Part shown: piece after piece, positions 1 through 8,653 of the stretch
How the letters are laid out: each line of letters begins with the position of its first letter
Numbering within the stretch: position 1 is the stretch's first letter
NCBI GenBank assembly: GCA_016191285.1
Contig: JACPPA010000026.1
Coordinates: 53,596-117,595, forward strand
DNA from: Gammaproteobacteria bacterium
GTDB taxonomy: Bacteria > Pseudomonadota > Gammaproteobacteria > Ga0077536
Direction: 5' to 3'
Length of the DNA: 64,000 nucleotides
The notes under the pieces: generated by a model
Seen by the model: only the letters and a program-made list of their open reading frames with translations
Databases searched by the model: none
What the model was told of the DNA's origin: nothing
Made by a program: the position numbers and the translations under genes

Positions 1-305
1 TGTTGCAACGGCTTTCGAATCGCTGGCATTCGGTTTACACCGCGGTCGCGCTGGAAAGCAGGGTGCAATCCCTGCGCGTGGTCCACACGCGCGTTAAATT
101 CCGCACCCTGACGCGCGCCGAAATCGCGGCGTACTGGGTCAGCGGCGAGCCTGCGGACAAAGCGGGCGCCTACGGCATTCAAGGCTTGGGCGGGGCCTTG
201 GTCGAGCGCATCGACGGCAGCTATTCCAATGTCGTTGGACTGCCGCTGGTCGAGACTGTTGAGCTACTGAACGAGCACGGCGTGGCGCATCGACTCAATC
301 TTTAA
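1..305 (+). CDS. maf: Maf family nucleotide pyrophosphatase, C-terminal part
   Basis: This is the 3' end of a gene that enters from the left edge; the reading frame is open to the window start, so the true start lies outside. The roughly 100 visible residues contain the Maf-type stretch [20 protein letters not shown], followed by [20 protein letters not shown], which is the characteristic C-terminal half of Maf/YhdE proteins. Family members hydrolyse nucleoside triphosphates, including modified or non-canonical ones, to monophosphate and pyrophosphate in the cytoplasm. That PPi product is of interest because the next two genes use PPi. The substrate subclass (dTTP/UTP or m7GTP) cannot be told from this fragment. 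Confidence 0.88.
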   Translation, partial: LQRLSNRWHSVYTAVALESRVQSLRVVHTRVKFRTLTRAEIAAYWVSGEPADKAGAYGIQGLGGALVERIDGSYSNVVGLPLVETVELLNEHGVAHRLNL

Positions 306-342
306 GCGCCAATTTGGAGCCCCAGCTCGTCGAACTTTCGGA

Positions 343-470
343 GCAGTTGTCGGGTGTGTGCGTAGCGTCATTGTGGAGTGTGCGGCGCAGGGACGCGCCG
401 CACGCGGAACAGCGACGAGCCGGCCAAGGATGGCCGGCGAGGAAGAGCGGAGCGCATACCCGACAACTGC
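343..470. repeat. Long palindromic intergenic element with two internal hairpins
   Basis: Outer arms GCAGTTGTCGGGT (343-355) and ACCCGACAACTGC (458-470) are exact reverse complements, and the complementarity extends inward imperfectly. Inside are two further perfect hairpins: GCGGCGC with GCGCCGC around a short loop (about 382-401), and GCCGGCC with GGCCGGC (about 419-438). It lies between the Maf gene and the hppA terminator. It could be a MITE-like repeat or a structured transcript; which one is not known. Confidence 0.6.
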
Positions 471-519
471 TTTGGCCTCGATGTTATGGGTGCGAATCTC
501 TTAGAACCCGCCAGTTCGC

Positions 520-546
520 AAAAAAAAGCCCCGCATTGCGGGGCTT
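520..546 (-). terminator. Rho-independent terminator of hppA
   Basis: On the minus strand an 8-bp stem AGCCCCGC/GCGGGGCT with a three-base loop is followed directly by a run of seven T residues (the A run at 521-527 on the plus strand). It begins about 25 bases after the hppA stop codon and fits an intrinsic terminator. Confidence 0.85.
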
Positions 547-570
547 CAAGCGAATGATCAGAGCTCGTGA

Positions 571-2574
571 TTACAGCAACGGCACGATCAGGAGCGCGAC
601 CAAGTTGATGATCTTGATCAACGGATTGACCGCCGGGCCGGCGGTGTCTTTGTACGGATCGCCCACCGTGTCGCCAGTGACTGCGGCTTTGTGCGCATCC
701 GAACCCTTGCCGCCGAAATGCCCATCTTCGATGTATTTTTTCGCGTTATCCCACGCCCCACCGCCGGTGGTCATCGAGATCGCGACGAAAAGACCGGTTA
801 CGATCGTCCCCATCAACACCCCGCCCAAGGCCTGCGGGCCGAGGACGAGGCCAACCACCACCGGCACGAGGATCGGGAGCAAGGACGGCACAATCATTTC
901 CCGGATCGCGGAGCGAGTCAGCATGTCGACCGCACGCGAATAGTCGGGTTTCGCCTTGCCTTCCATGATGCCTTTGATTTCGCGGAACTGGCGCCGCACT
1001 TCATTCACCACCGCGCCGGCCGCGCGACCGACCGCCTCCATCGCCATCGCGCCGAACAGATAAGGCACCATGCCACCGATGAACAGCCCAATGATCACCA
1101 TCGGCTCGGAGAGATCGAAGGTCACGGATTTGCCGGCTTCGGCTAGCTTATGCGTGTAGTCGGCGAACAAGACCAATGACGCCAAACCGGCGGAACCGAT
1201 GGCGTAGCCCTTGGTGACCGCCTTGGTGGTATTGCCCACCGCGTCTAGCGGGTCCGTGATGTTGCGGATCTCCTTCGGCAGTTCGGCCATCTCGGCGATC
1301 CCGCCCGCGTTGTCGGTGATCGGGCCGTAGGCATCGAGTGCGACGATCATGCCGGTCATCGACAACATCGAAGTGGCCGCAATCGCGATCCCATAGAGGC
1401 CCGCAAAGTGATGCGCGCCATATATCGCCGCGCACACCGCGAGCACCGGCAACGCGCACGATTTCATCGAGACCCCAAGGCCGGCGATGATATTCGTGGC
1501 ATGTCCAGTCTGTGACGCCGCGGCGACGTGTTGCACCGGACCGTACTCCGTGCCCGTGTAGTACTCGGTGATCCACACGATGATCCCGGTTAACGCCAAT
1601 CCAATCAGCGCGCAGTAGTAGAGCGCCATGGCGTGCTCGCCCATTAAATTGGTGGTGATGAAGTAGAACGCGCCAGCCGCCGATAGGCCCGACACGAACA
1701 CGCCCTTGTACAACGCCTTCATGATTTTCTGATCGGGTGCTTTGACAAAGAAGGTCCCGATGATCGAAGCGATGATCGAAGCGCCGCCCAGCACCAGCGG
1801 GAATTGCACCGCGTTCACCCCGAACTCTTTGACCAATAAGCTGCCGAGGACCATCGTCGCGACCACGGTCACCGCGTAGGTCTCGAAGAGATCGGCGGCC
1901 ATGCCGGCGCAATCGCCGACGTTGTCACCGACGTTGTCGGCGATCACCGCCGGGTTTCGCGGGTCATCTTCCGGAATTCCAGCTTCGACTTTGCCGACGA
2001 GATCCGCGCCGACGTCCGCACCCTTGGTGAAAATGCCGCCGCCCAGGCGCGCGAAGATCGAGATGAGCGAGCCACCGAACGCGAGTCCGACCAGGCCATG
2101 CAACGTTTGTTCTGGGTCCGCCCCCAGCCACTGCGGCGCCAGCAGGTAATAGCCCGTGCAGCCCAACAGCCCCAAGCCAACGACCAACATGCCGGTGACC
2201 GCGCCGCCCCGAAACGCCACGGCGAGCGCGGCGGCCATGCCGTTATGCGCGGCTTGCGCGGTGCGCACATTGGCGCGCACCGAGACATTCATCCCGATAT
2301 AGCCCGTGGCCCCGGACAACAATGCCCCGATTCCAAAGCCGATGGCCGTGAATTTGCCGAGCGAGAACCACAGCGCGACGAACAAGACTGCGCCAACGAT
2401 TCCGATGGCGGTGTATTGGCGATTCAAATACGCCGACGCGCCTTGTTGGATGGCGGCGGCAATTTCCCGCATGCGGGGATTGCCTTCGGGTTGCGCCAAG
2501 ATCCAGCGCACCGACCACACGCCGTAGGCGATGGCCAGAAAGCCGCACAGTACCGTAAATCCTAAAGCGGACAT
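571..2574 (-). CDS. hppA: Proton-translocating membrane pyrophosphatase (K+-independent type)
   Basis: A 667-residue polytopic membrane protein that couples hydrolysis of cytoplasmic PPi to proton export. The PPi-binding loop is intact at about residues 178-232 ([20 protein letters not shown], then [20 protein letters not shown]). A second acidic cluster lies near the C-terminus ([18 protein letters not shown]). At about residue 450 the sequence reads [10 protein letters not shown]; Lys at this place marks K+-independent H+ pumps, whereas K+-dependent ones have Ala. The ATG is preceded by GAGGG. It is downstream of the PPi-type phosphofructokinase on the same strand, with about 115 bases between them. 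That pairing is known from methanotrophs, where PPi made by glycolytic flux reversal can be turned into a proton gradient. Confidence 0.96.
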   Translation of the reverse strand: MSALGFTVLCGFLAIAYGVWSVRWILAQPEGNPRMREIAAAIQQGASAYLNRQYTAIGIVGAVLFVALWFSLGKFTAIGFGIGALLSGATGYIGMNVSVRANVRTAQAAHNGMAAALAVAFRGGAVTGMLVVGLGLLGCTGYYLLAPQWLGADPEQTLHGLVGLAFGGSLISIFARLGGGIFTKGADVGADLVGKVEAGIPEDDPRNPAVIADNVGDNVGDCAGMAADLFETYAVTVVATMVLGSLLVKEFGVNAVQFPLVLGGASIIASIIGTFFVKAPDQKIMKALYKGVFVSGLSAAGAFYFITTNLMGEHAMALYYCALIGLALTGIIVWITEYYTGTEYGPVQHVAAASQTGHATNIIAGLGVSMKSCALPVLAVCAAIYGAHHFAGLYGIAIAATSMLSMTGMIVALDAYGPITDNAGGIAEMAELPKEIRNITDPLDAVGNTTKAVTKGYAIGSAGLASLVLFADYTHKLAEAGKSVTFDLSEPMVIIGLFIGGMVPYLFGAMAMEAVGRAAGAVVNEVRRQFREIKGIMEGKAKPDYSRAVDMLTRSAIREMIVPSLLPILVPVVVGLVLGPQALGGVLMGTIVTGLFVAISMTTGGGAWDNAKKYIEDGHFGGKGSDAHKAAVTGDTVGDPYKDTAGPAVNPLIKIINLVALLIVPLL

Positions 2575-2689
2575 GGAATAAACCCTCAGATTGATAATGG
2601 TCTAGAGAAGGATTCGAGGCTTAAGCCTCGTGCTTGTTATGGACTTGACCCTCCCCCTTCAGATCAAGCCCGGCGATTTTACTTGGGTT

Positions 2690-3955
2690 TTAGCCGACTT
2701 TGAAAGCCGCGGCGAGCTTTTTCGGGACGGCGACGTTGCGTAGTTTCACATAGTCCGGCAAGCCATCGCGGTACGGTGGATAGTCTTCGCCCGCGATCAA
2801 GGGTTTTAGGTAGCGGCGACAGGCCGTGGTAATGCCGTAGCCATCGGGGGTGATGTAGTCGCGCGGCATCTTGCGCTCTACATTCGCGACTTTGGCGAGG
2901 TCCACTTCGCCGACCGCCCATCGGTAGGGATCGTCCGCCAGCCGCACGATGGTCGCCATCACCGCACTTTTACCGGCGAGCGCCAATTCAACGGCGGCGC
3001 GGCCGACGGCATAGGCCTGTTCGACATCGGTTTTCGATGCGATATGCCGCGCCGCGCGTTGCAGATAATCGGCCACCGCCCAATGGTATTTGTATTTTAA
3101 CCGGTCTTTGACGAGTGCTGCGATGACGGGCGCCACACCGCCCAATTGCGCATGACCGAACGCATCGCGGGTGCCGGCTTCGGCGACAAATTGACCGGTG
3201 GCATTCTTGATACCCTCGGACACCACGATTGCGCAATAGCCGTGGGCTTTCACATCGGTATCGACGCGGGCGACGAAGTCCTCTGCGTTGAGGGGCAATT
3301 CCGGAAACAGAATTAAATGGGGAGCATCGGCGTCGGTTTCGTGGGCTAACCCGCCGGCGGCGGCGATCCATCCCGCATGGCGGCCCATGACCTCCATGAC
3401 AAAGACTTTGGTGGAGGTCATCGCCATGGAGGCGACGTCGAAGCCCGCTTCGCGGATTGAAACCGCCACATATTTCGCGACCGAACCAAAGCCGGGACAG
3501 GTGTCAGTCACCGGCAAATCGTTATCGACGGTCTTCGGCACATGAATCGCTTGCAAGGGATAGCCGAGCTCAGCGCTCAAGTGCGACACCTTGAGGCAGG
3601 TATCCGCCGAATCGCCGCCGCCGTTGTAGAAAAAATACCCAATATCGTGGGCCCGAAAGACTTCGATCAGCCGTTCGTATTCGGCGCGATTCTCGGCCAG
3701 GCCCTTGAGCTTGTAGCGACAGGATCCGAAAGCGCCAGCGGGCGTGTAGCGGAGCGCGGCAATCGCCGCCGCGGACTCCTGGCTAGTGTCGATCAGCTCC
3801 TCGGTTAACGCGCCGATAATGCCATGCCGGCCGGCATAGACCTTACCGATCCGGCCTGGATATGCCTGCGCGGTCTCGAGTAGCCCGCAAGCGCTGGCAT
3901 TGATGACGGCGGTAACGCCTCCGGATTGGGCATAAAAAGCGTTGCGTGCGGCCAT
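2690..3955 (-). CDS. pfp: Pyrophosphate-type 6-phosphofructokinase
   Basis: A 421-residue phosphofructokinase-fold protein converting fructose 6-phosphate to the 1,6-bisphosphate, reversibly when PPi is the phosphoryl donor. The catalytic segment reads PKTVDND (about residue 140); Lys in place of Gly in PGTIDND is typical of PPi-dependent enzymes. The preceding phosphate-binding loop is NGGGDSADT rather than GGDGS (ATP type) or GGDDS (classical PPi type), so it resembles the 400-420-residue mixed or long group. The sugar-binding motif MEVMGRHAGW is present. The ATG is preceded by AGGA. It is followed on the same strand by the PPi-driven proton pump, which supports PPi as the real donor; this is still an inference, since some members of this length group use ATP. 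Confidence 0.9.
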   Translation of the reverse strand: MAARNAFYAQSGGVTAVINASACGLLETAQAYPGRIGKVYAGRHGIIGALTEELIDTSQESAAAIAALRYTPAGAFGSCRYKLKGLAENRAEYERLIEVFRAHDIGYFFYNGGGDSADTCLKVSHLSAELGYPLQAIHVPKTVDNDLPVTDTCPGFGSVAKYVAVSIREAGFDVASMAMTSTKVFVMEVMGRHAGWIAAAGGLAHETDADAPHLILFPELPLNAEDFVARVDTDVKAHGYCAIVVSEGIKNATGQFVAEAGTRDAFGHAQLGGVAPVIAALVKDRLKYKYHWAVADYLQRAARHIASKTDVEQAYAVGRAAVELALAGKSAVMATIVRLADDPYRWAVGEVDLAKVANVERKMPRDYITPDGYGITTACRRYLKPLIAGEDYPPYRDGLPDYVKLRNVAVPKKLAAAFKVG

Positions 3956-4306
3956 GGTCAGCGTCCTGTGGTGAGATCACGTAGCGTCGAATGGTAGCGG
4001 CGCGCTGAGGTTCAATAAAGACGGGACACATCCCGATGGGGGAACCTACATTTTCAACTACGGAAGCCACGAAGTCTTAAGTATGTTGACGCTGACTGAA
4101 AATTGACCAACATGGCCGATCCGAATGTGCTCGGCCATTGTTGCTGCCATAGATATGATCGCATGGGTAAAACGCGCTGGAAGGAGTGGTCATTCCAATT
4201 TCGGCAGAATCGGTAAACGCTGGTCAATCGGAGGTCGGCAGCAACAGACGGGTTTAGCCGGCACCATGGCTCAATTTGAGGCCGGCGCCAACACATAAGG
4301 CGCTCA
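3956..4306. other. Gene-free stretch between pfp and the CMD-domain gene
   Basis: No convincing coding sequence on either strand. A minus-strand open frame through here has no family signature. Its short peptides have a flavour seen at insertion-sequence ends (for example SAMLVNFQSAST), so an old IS end is possible but not supported further. Confidence 0.4.
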
Positions 4307-4921
4307 TTAACGGCGCGTAGTACTTTTTGCCCGCACCGTCGGCGTCGGGGCGCGATACATTTCCAGATACTGCGATGCCGGCTGCAATCCGGTCGCCTGC
4401 GCGATGCGGTTAGCGCTGGCATAGAACGCGGCGGTCGAAATGATCATCCAGATCGCTTCGTCATCGAAACCGACTTGGCGCAGCACTTGCCGATCCTCAT
4501 CCGTGATGTGCTCGGCTTGAGTCAGCACCTTGACAGCGAAATCGAGCATCGCACGATGGCGCGTCGATAGCGCTGCCATTTTATAATTGCGCGACAGGTA
4601 TTCAGCAAATAGCGCGTCGCCGGTCTCGCCACGCATGAGCGCACCGTGATGCGCAGTGCAGTAGACGCAGCCGTTGGTAGCCGCTGAGACCAACGCGATC
4701 ATCTCATGTTCGAGATGCGTTAAACCGGAATCCTCGCGCAGCAACTCCATGTATTGCCCCATGAATGCGCGCAGACGCCGATTGTCGGTCGCGAATAGGC
4801 GGATGAAATGCGGCATGAAGCCGTATTTCTTTTCGATGCCCTTAACCAGCGCAGTCATTTCCGCGTCGAGATTGTTACGCTCCTTGAGATCAAGCGCGTA
4901 GATGTGTTCGCTTCTTTTCAT
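4307..4921 (-). CDS. Carboxymuconolactone decarboxylase/AhpD-like peroxidase-related protein
   Basis: A 204-residue soluble protein of the AhpD-like superfamily. The redox core NGCVYCTAHHG (about residues 83-93) has the CxxC pair and the following His found in alkylhydroperoxidase D and in the 'uncharacterized peroxidase-related' group. The whole protein is helical in composition, and its length (about 200 residues) matches that group rather than the 120-residue CMD proteins. Members reduce peroxides through the cysteine pair in the cytoplasm, usually with a partner reductant; no partner is encoded next to it here. It stands alone, about 350 bases from pfp and about 280 from the broken vapC. 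The physiological substrate cannot be inferred. Confidence 0.85.
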   Translation of the reverse strand: MKRSEHIYALDLKERNNLDAEMTALVKGIEKKYGFMPHFIRLFATDNRRLRAFMGQYMELLREDSGLTHLEHEMIALVSAATNGCVYCTAHHGALMRGETGDALFAEYLSRNYKMAALSTRHRAMLDFAVKVLTQAEHITDEDRQVLRQVGFDDEAIWMIISTAAFYASANRIAQATGLQPASQYLEMYRAPTPTVRAKSTTRR

Positions 4922-5205
4922 GACTAACTCTCGACTGATTCTGCGCCGACTACAACCCGAAATTTATCACATTACGATCTGATGGTAGTCGCGGACCACC
5001 GCGCGCGCCAGGGGAAGGGAAGTTTGTGATTGCTGGGGTCGGATCTGGCCTTCCTGCTCCGGCCGATTATTTCCCCGATCCACTGATTTAATTCCCTCGA
5101 GGCCTAGGGTTTTGGCAAGCGCTGCGCCACGCCATGCCAAATCCTCCGGCAGCACCACGTACAGGGTGATTTGGCGCGCCAAGTCGCTGCTCATTACGCG
5201 TTAGG

Positions 5206-5645
5206 TTACTTCAGCAAGATGACGCGGTGCTTGAAAAGCTTCGTCGCCTTCGCGAGCTCTCGGTCAGCTGTCATCAGCGTGATGGACTCCGCGATCGCGA
5301 TCGCGGTCGCGAGATGCAGCGCATCCAAGGTACGCAGAGCGCTACCGATGGTAACGACGAGTTGGCGCGCCTTAAGGAAATGCTCGCTGGTCAACGAGAT
5401 TCGGCGGTAAAAGCCTTCGCCGACATGGGTCTCAAACAGCGCGATTGTTCCCGCGCTTGACGCTCGCTTAGTTCCCGGAGTCGCCGCTTTCTTGCAATCA
5501 GAGAGCAGAACTCAACTTCGCTTAAGACGCTTATCACCGGGGCGTTGACTTGGCGCAGCGCATTTTCCGCAATCGGACTCAGTGGCTCAGGACAGTAGTA
5601 GGCGCCGAGGATGCCAGTATCGATATAGGCACTTTCATCAAGCAT
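5206..5645 (-). pseudogene. VapC-type PIN-domain toxin, frameshifted
   Basis: The first half, from the ATG at 5645, reads MLDESAYIDTGILGAYY, a PIN-domain N-terminus with the first acidic residue. The frame then runs out. A second frame continues with LFETHVGEGFYRR, TLDALHLATAIA and LMTADRELAKA, the second and third acidic positions of a VapC ribonuclease. The switch falls at about 5425-5440. VapC proteins are ribonucleases that cut tRNA or rRNA and are held inactive by VapB. The start overlaps the antitoxin stop by 8 bases, as in working vapBC operons. A sequencing indel could mimic this, but the antitoxin also looks shortened, so real decay is more likely. Confidence 0.8.
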
Positions 5646-5835
5646 CGCGTTCCTCACGCACCAATGGCGCGGCATGGGTTCCGAGTCTGCCAATTCCCCC
5701 TCGGAACTCGGCCAACGACGGCAAAGGTTTACGAGTTTTGGGTGCGGCGACGAGTTTCGCCACCGGCTTTCCCAGGCGAGTGATGATTATCTCCTCTTCG
5801 TCGAACAGGACGGTTATGTTTTCTATACGCGGCAT
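5638..5835 (-). CDS. VapB/Phd-like antitoxin, N-terminus probably lost
   Basis: A 65-residue protein whose middle, EEEIIITRLGKPVAKLVA, is the diagnostic core of Phd/YefM-type antitoxins. These bind DNA with the N-terminal half and wrap the toxin with the C-terminal tail. The usual beginning (a stretch like VNVHEAKTHLSRLL before this core) is missing: only about ten residues precede the core. A weakly similar VNVG segment is visible in another frame just upstream, so an upstream frameshift is possible. It is followed, with 8 bases of overlap, by the broken vapC. A 27-base piece covering its start (5797-5823) recurs with three mismatches at 12639-12665. Confidence 0.7.
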   Translation of the reverse strand: MPRIENITVLFDEEEIIITRLGKPVAKLVAAPKTRKPLPSLAEFRGGIGRLGTHAAPLVREERDA

Positions 5836-6043
5836 TCACGCCGACGTTGACCTACATCAAGCTCACGCCGAAATTTCCTCTGGATAATCACCTTCGAGTG
5901 CAGTGTCGTGAACTGCTGTGCGAAGCACGGCAGCACCGGCACGGAGCCGGGCAGAATTAACATCGACAGCCTCGGGACCGCCGGCACGGCGGAGTTCCTG
6001 GCATACCGCCGGCGCGCCCCGCCCGGCGCCAGTGGAGGTCCTC

Positions 6044-7129
6044 ATGAAACTTGGAATGCTGCATCTATTTGAGAATCCCGTCGGCTTCACCGAACACCAG
6101 ATCGTCAAGAATCAGTTGGAATTAATGATCGAATCGGAACGGCTGGGCTACGACTCGGTATGGCCGGCGGAACATCACTTCTCGGAATACGGCTATTGCG
6201 CCTCGCCACAGGTCTCGCTCGCGGCGGTCGCTACCCGCACCTCGAAAATCCGGCTCGGGACCGGCGTCGTCGTGCTGCCGTTCCACAACCCGGTGCGCGT
6301 CGCGGAAGACTTCGCCTTCATCGATCTGATGAGCGACGGCCGTGTCGAGCTCGGGGTCGGTCGCGGCTATCAGCCGATGGAATACCGGGGTTTCGGACTC
6401 GACCAGACCCAATCCCGCGAAATCTTTCACGAAGGCATGCAGGTGCTGCACAAGTGCTGGACGGAAGAGCGCTTCAGCTTTCACGGCAAGCATTATCACT
6501 TCGATAACATCTGCGTGCGGCCGAAACCGCTGCAGCAGCCGCATCCGCCGGTCTACATGGCCTGCCTCTCGCCCGATACCTTCGAGATCGCCGGGCGCTA
6601 CGGCTACAACATCCTGATGTCGACCGTCTTCGGTCTCAGCACGGAAATGGCCAAGGAAGGGCTGAAACAGTATCGCAAGGGACGCCGCGAAGGGGGGCAC
6701 GCCCCGAACGGCGGCAAGGTCGCCTGTCTCATCATGGTCTATCCGGGCAGGACAAGGGAGGAAGCGCGCAACACCTTCGGTCCCCGCGTGACCTGGTACT
6801 ACCGTACCATCGCCAAGTATGTGGCGCCGCCGCAGGGTCAGGGGGACGTCAAGGGCTACGAGGGTTACGGCAAATCGCGGGACCTGGCGTCCCATGTCGA
6901 ATTCGAGAACCTGGTGGAAGGCACCTCGATCGTCTGCGGCGAGCCCGAGTACTGCACGGAGAAACTGCTCAATCTGGCCGCCGAATTCGCTTTCGATGAG
7001 CTGCTGTGCTGGACCCGCATCGGCGGTCTGGAAAACGCCAAGGTTTTGAGCGCCATGGAACTGCTGGGGACCGACATCATTCCGGCCGTGCGGGCGCGGG
7101 CCGCCAGCGCGGCGAAAGCGGCGGCCTGA
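6044..7129 (+). CDS. LLM-class flavin-dependent monooxygenase (bacterial luciferase family)
   Basis: A 361-residue TIM-barrel oxidoreductase. The start is the ATG at 6044, preceded by GGAGG at 6034-6038; an open frame extends further upstream but has no family similarity. Diagnostic segments are WPAEHHFSEYG (about residue 42), the glycine-rich GVGRGYQPMEYRGFG (about 104) and FHGKHYHFDN (about 150). LLM-class enzymes use reduced FMN or F420 with O2 to oxidise varied organic substrates, and the substrate here is unknown. It stands alone between decayed genes (vapBC on the left, a Crp-type remnant on the right), so it may have arrived as an accessory gene. The Ala-rich tail ends at 7129. Confidence 0.88.
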   Translation: MKLGMLHLFENPVGFTEHQIVKNQLELMIESERLGYDSVWPAEHHFSEYGYCASPQVSLAAVATRTSKIRLGTGVVVLPFHNPVRVAEDFAFIDLMSDGRVELGVGRGYQPMEYRGFGLDQTQSREIFHEGMQVLHKCWTEERFSFHGKHYHFDNICVRPKPLQQPHPPVYMACLSPDTFEIAGRYGYNILMSTVFGLSTEMAKEGLKQYRKGRREGGHAPNGGKVACLIMVYPGRTREEARNTFGPRVTWYYRTIAKYVAPPQGQGDVKGYEGYGKSRDLASHVEFENLVEGTSIVCGEPEYCTEKLLNLAAEFAFDELLCWTRIGGLENAKVLSAMELLGTDIIPAVRARAASAAKAAA

Positions 7130-7317
7130 GGGCGGCTCCCCCGGTCGCGCGCCGAACTTCCAAGCCTTTGCTGCGCCGTTCGGCGCGCGTCTCCCGCGGC
7201 AGCGACCGGCCGTGGTTACGCCCGGATTCGTGCGCTGCGCCGCACCGAGGGTTGCGAAACGGCAAGTCTTTGTCCACCGCGGCCCTGACTTCGAACACGT
7301 CGGTTATATCCCTGAGT

Positions 7318-7809
7318 TCAGGCCGCGGCAAACCTGGTCAGCGCCTTGATATCGATGATTTCAACCAGAGGCCCGTTGACTTCGACAATCCCGGCGTGGG
7401 CCAGTTCGTGAAGGATCCGTGACAGGGTCTCGGGCTTGCTCGACAAGCGAGAGGCAATCACCTGCTTCGGCACCGGCAATGCGATTGCGGTCGGACTCAC
7501 CGCGCCTTCGGGGATCGGCGCCAGCAGGAAATTCACGACTCGTACCGCTGCGTGAGCGCTTCGACTTCGCCCAGCAAACGTTGCAGTCGCACGCTCATGT
7601 TGGCCATCAGCCGGAAGCACAGGTCGGTGGAGGCGCGCAGGCTCTCGATAAAGGACCTGCAGTTAAGCGCGATGATGATACCTAAGGCCCGCGCGCTCAC
7701 CGGGTAGCGCGTGGCACCCATGAACATCAAAGCCTCGGCAAAGGTTTGGCCGGGTCCGATGATCTCGACGATTTTTTCGTCGCCATTGACGGCGCCACGA
7801 CTCGCGACG
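7318..7809 (-). pseudogene. Crp/Fnr family regulator, truncated and frameshifted
   Basis: The upstream part (about 7545-7800) reads NGDEKIVEIIGPGQTFAEAL and ARYPVSARAL-like sequence, the cyclic-nucleotide-binding-domain core of a Crp/Fnr regulator, then the dimer helix LMANMSVRLQRLLGEVEALT. The frame breaks at about 7540-7560. The DNA-binding helix-turn-helix follows in another frame (VVNFLLAPIPEG, then VIASRLSSKPETLSRILHEL) and ends at 7318. The N-terminal 60-70 residues are missing, and the sequence abuts an IS91-type transposase fragment at about 7810. Two lesions (truncation and frameshift) make it a dead gene. Relatives sense oxygen, NO or redox and control anaerobic genes. Confidence 0.8.
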
Positions 7810-7980
7810 CGGGCCATTACCGGTCATCTGATTAAAGCCGCCGGCTATGACCATGAGACGGCGCAGACCGGCGCGGTGACTTTGATTCAGCGCTTCGGCA
7901 GTGCGCTCAACCTGAACATCCACTTCCATATGCTGTTCCTCGACGGCGCGTATGTCGGCGCGGGCGATGGCTTGCGCGCA
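7810..7980 (+). pseudogene. IS91-type transposase, internal fragment
   Basis: About 55 codons read RAITGHLIKAAGY, then TGAVTLIQRFGSALNLNIHF and HMLFLDGAYV. This is the well-conserved middle of IS91-family (Y2, rolling-circle) transposases. There is no start, and the similarity stops at about 7980, just before the response-regulator gene. The C-terminal end of a like transposase lies in the same orientation at 12230-12418, on the far side of the sensory module. Confidence 0.8.
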
Positions 7981-8041
7981 ATTAAGTCACGCGGATTTAT
8001 TCTTTGTTCGTATAGCGATTCTTTTACGCGTTGATCATCGC

Positions 8042-8653
8042 TCAGAGTCGCTCGGACTGAAGATTCATACGCACCAAGTCAGCCACATTACCAACTCCCA
8101 ATTTGTCCATCATCCGGGCTTTATGGACTTCGACTGTCCGCGGGCTAATGCCGAGTTCGTTCGCGATTTCTCGGTTGTGGTGCCCGGCCACTACTCGTTC
8201 CATGACCTCCAACTCTCTCGGCGTCAGGCTGGAAATTAATCGCTTAATCTCGCCTTGGTTCATCTCTGTGGTCAATTTTGCTTGTTGCCTTGAAAACGCT
8301 TCGGAGATCCCGGCAAGTAGCTTTTTATGGTCAAGAGGTTTCTCTAGAAAATCGATAGCGAACGCCCTAAAGGCTGCCCGCGCTGACGCGACATCACCGT
8401 GTCCGGTCATGACGATAATCGGTAATTCGCCGCCGAGATCTGCTAAGTGCTTTTGCAAGGAAAGCCCGTCCATTCCGGGCATCCGAATATCGAGCAAAAC
8501 ACAGCCCCGCCATTCTTTCTTGTAGGCCCTCAGGAAGCTCTCAGCGTTACCAAAGACAGTAATTCGATAGTTATGAATCCCAAGTAGCAAACTCAGCGAA
8601 TCGCGGACTGAGGCATCGTCGTCGACGATAAATAAAGTCAAGTTGTCACTCAT
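8042..8653 (-). CDS. FixJ-like response regulator (REC + LuxR-type HTH)
   Basis: A 203-residue two-domain regulator. The receiver domain begins LFIVDDDASVRD (acidic pair) and has the phospho-acceptor in VLLDIRMPGMDG, the switch Thr in IVMTGHGD and the conserved Lys in FLEKPLD. The C-terminal LuxR/FixJ helix-turn-helix reads LTPRELEVMERVVAGHHNRE, then ISPRTVEVHKARMMDKL. The ATG at 8653 was chosen because MSDNLTLFIVDDD is the natural N-terminus; it overlaps the kinase stop by 8 bases, implying translational coupling. It is expected to receive phosphate from the MASE1 kinase and to activate transcription. The adjacent divergent antiporter gene is the obvious candidate target, by proximity only. 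Confidence 0.93.
   Translation of the reverse strand: MSDNLTLFIVDDDASVRDSLSLLLGIHNYRITVFGNAESFLRAYKKEWRGCVLLDIRMPGMDGLSLQKHLADLGGELPIIVMTGHGDVASARAAFRAFAIDFLEKPLDHKKLLAGISEAFSRQQAKLTTEMNQGEIKRLISSLTPRELEVMERVVAGHHNREIANELGISPRTVEVHKARMMDKLGVGNVADLVRMNLQSERL

Noticed and set aside
1148..1912. Minus-strand frame of about 254 codons within hppA
   Set aside because: Arg/His/Gly-rich alternative frame of hppA.
3956..4306. Possible insertion-sequence end
   Set aside because: Only faint peptide resemblance; no inverted repeats or transposase motif could be defined.
4967..5194. 75-codon minus-strand frame between the CMD gene and vapC
   Set aside because: No family pattern and no convincing ribosome site; left unannotated.
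6122..6895. Long minus-strand open frame (about 257 codons) inside the LLM monooxygenase
   Set aside because: Antisense shadow of a clear gene, without known motifs.
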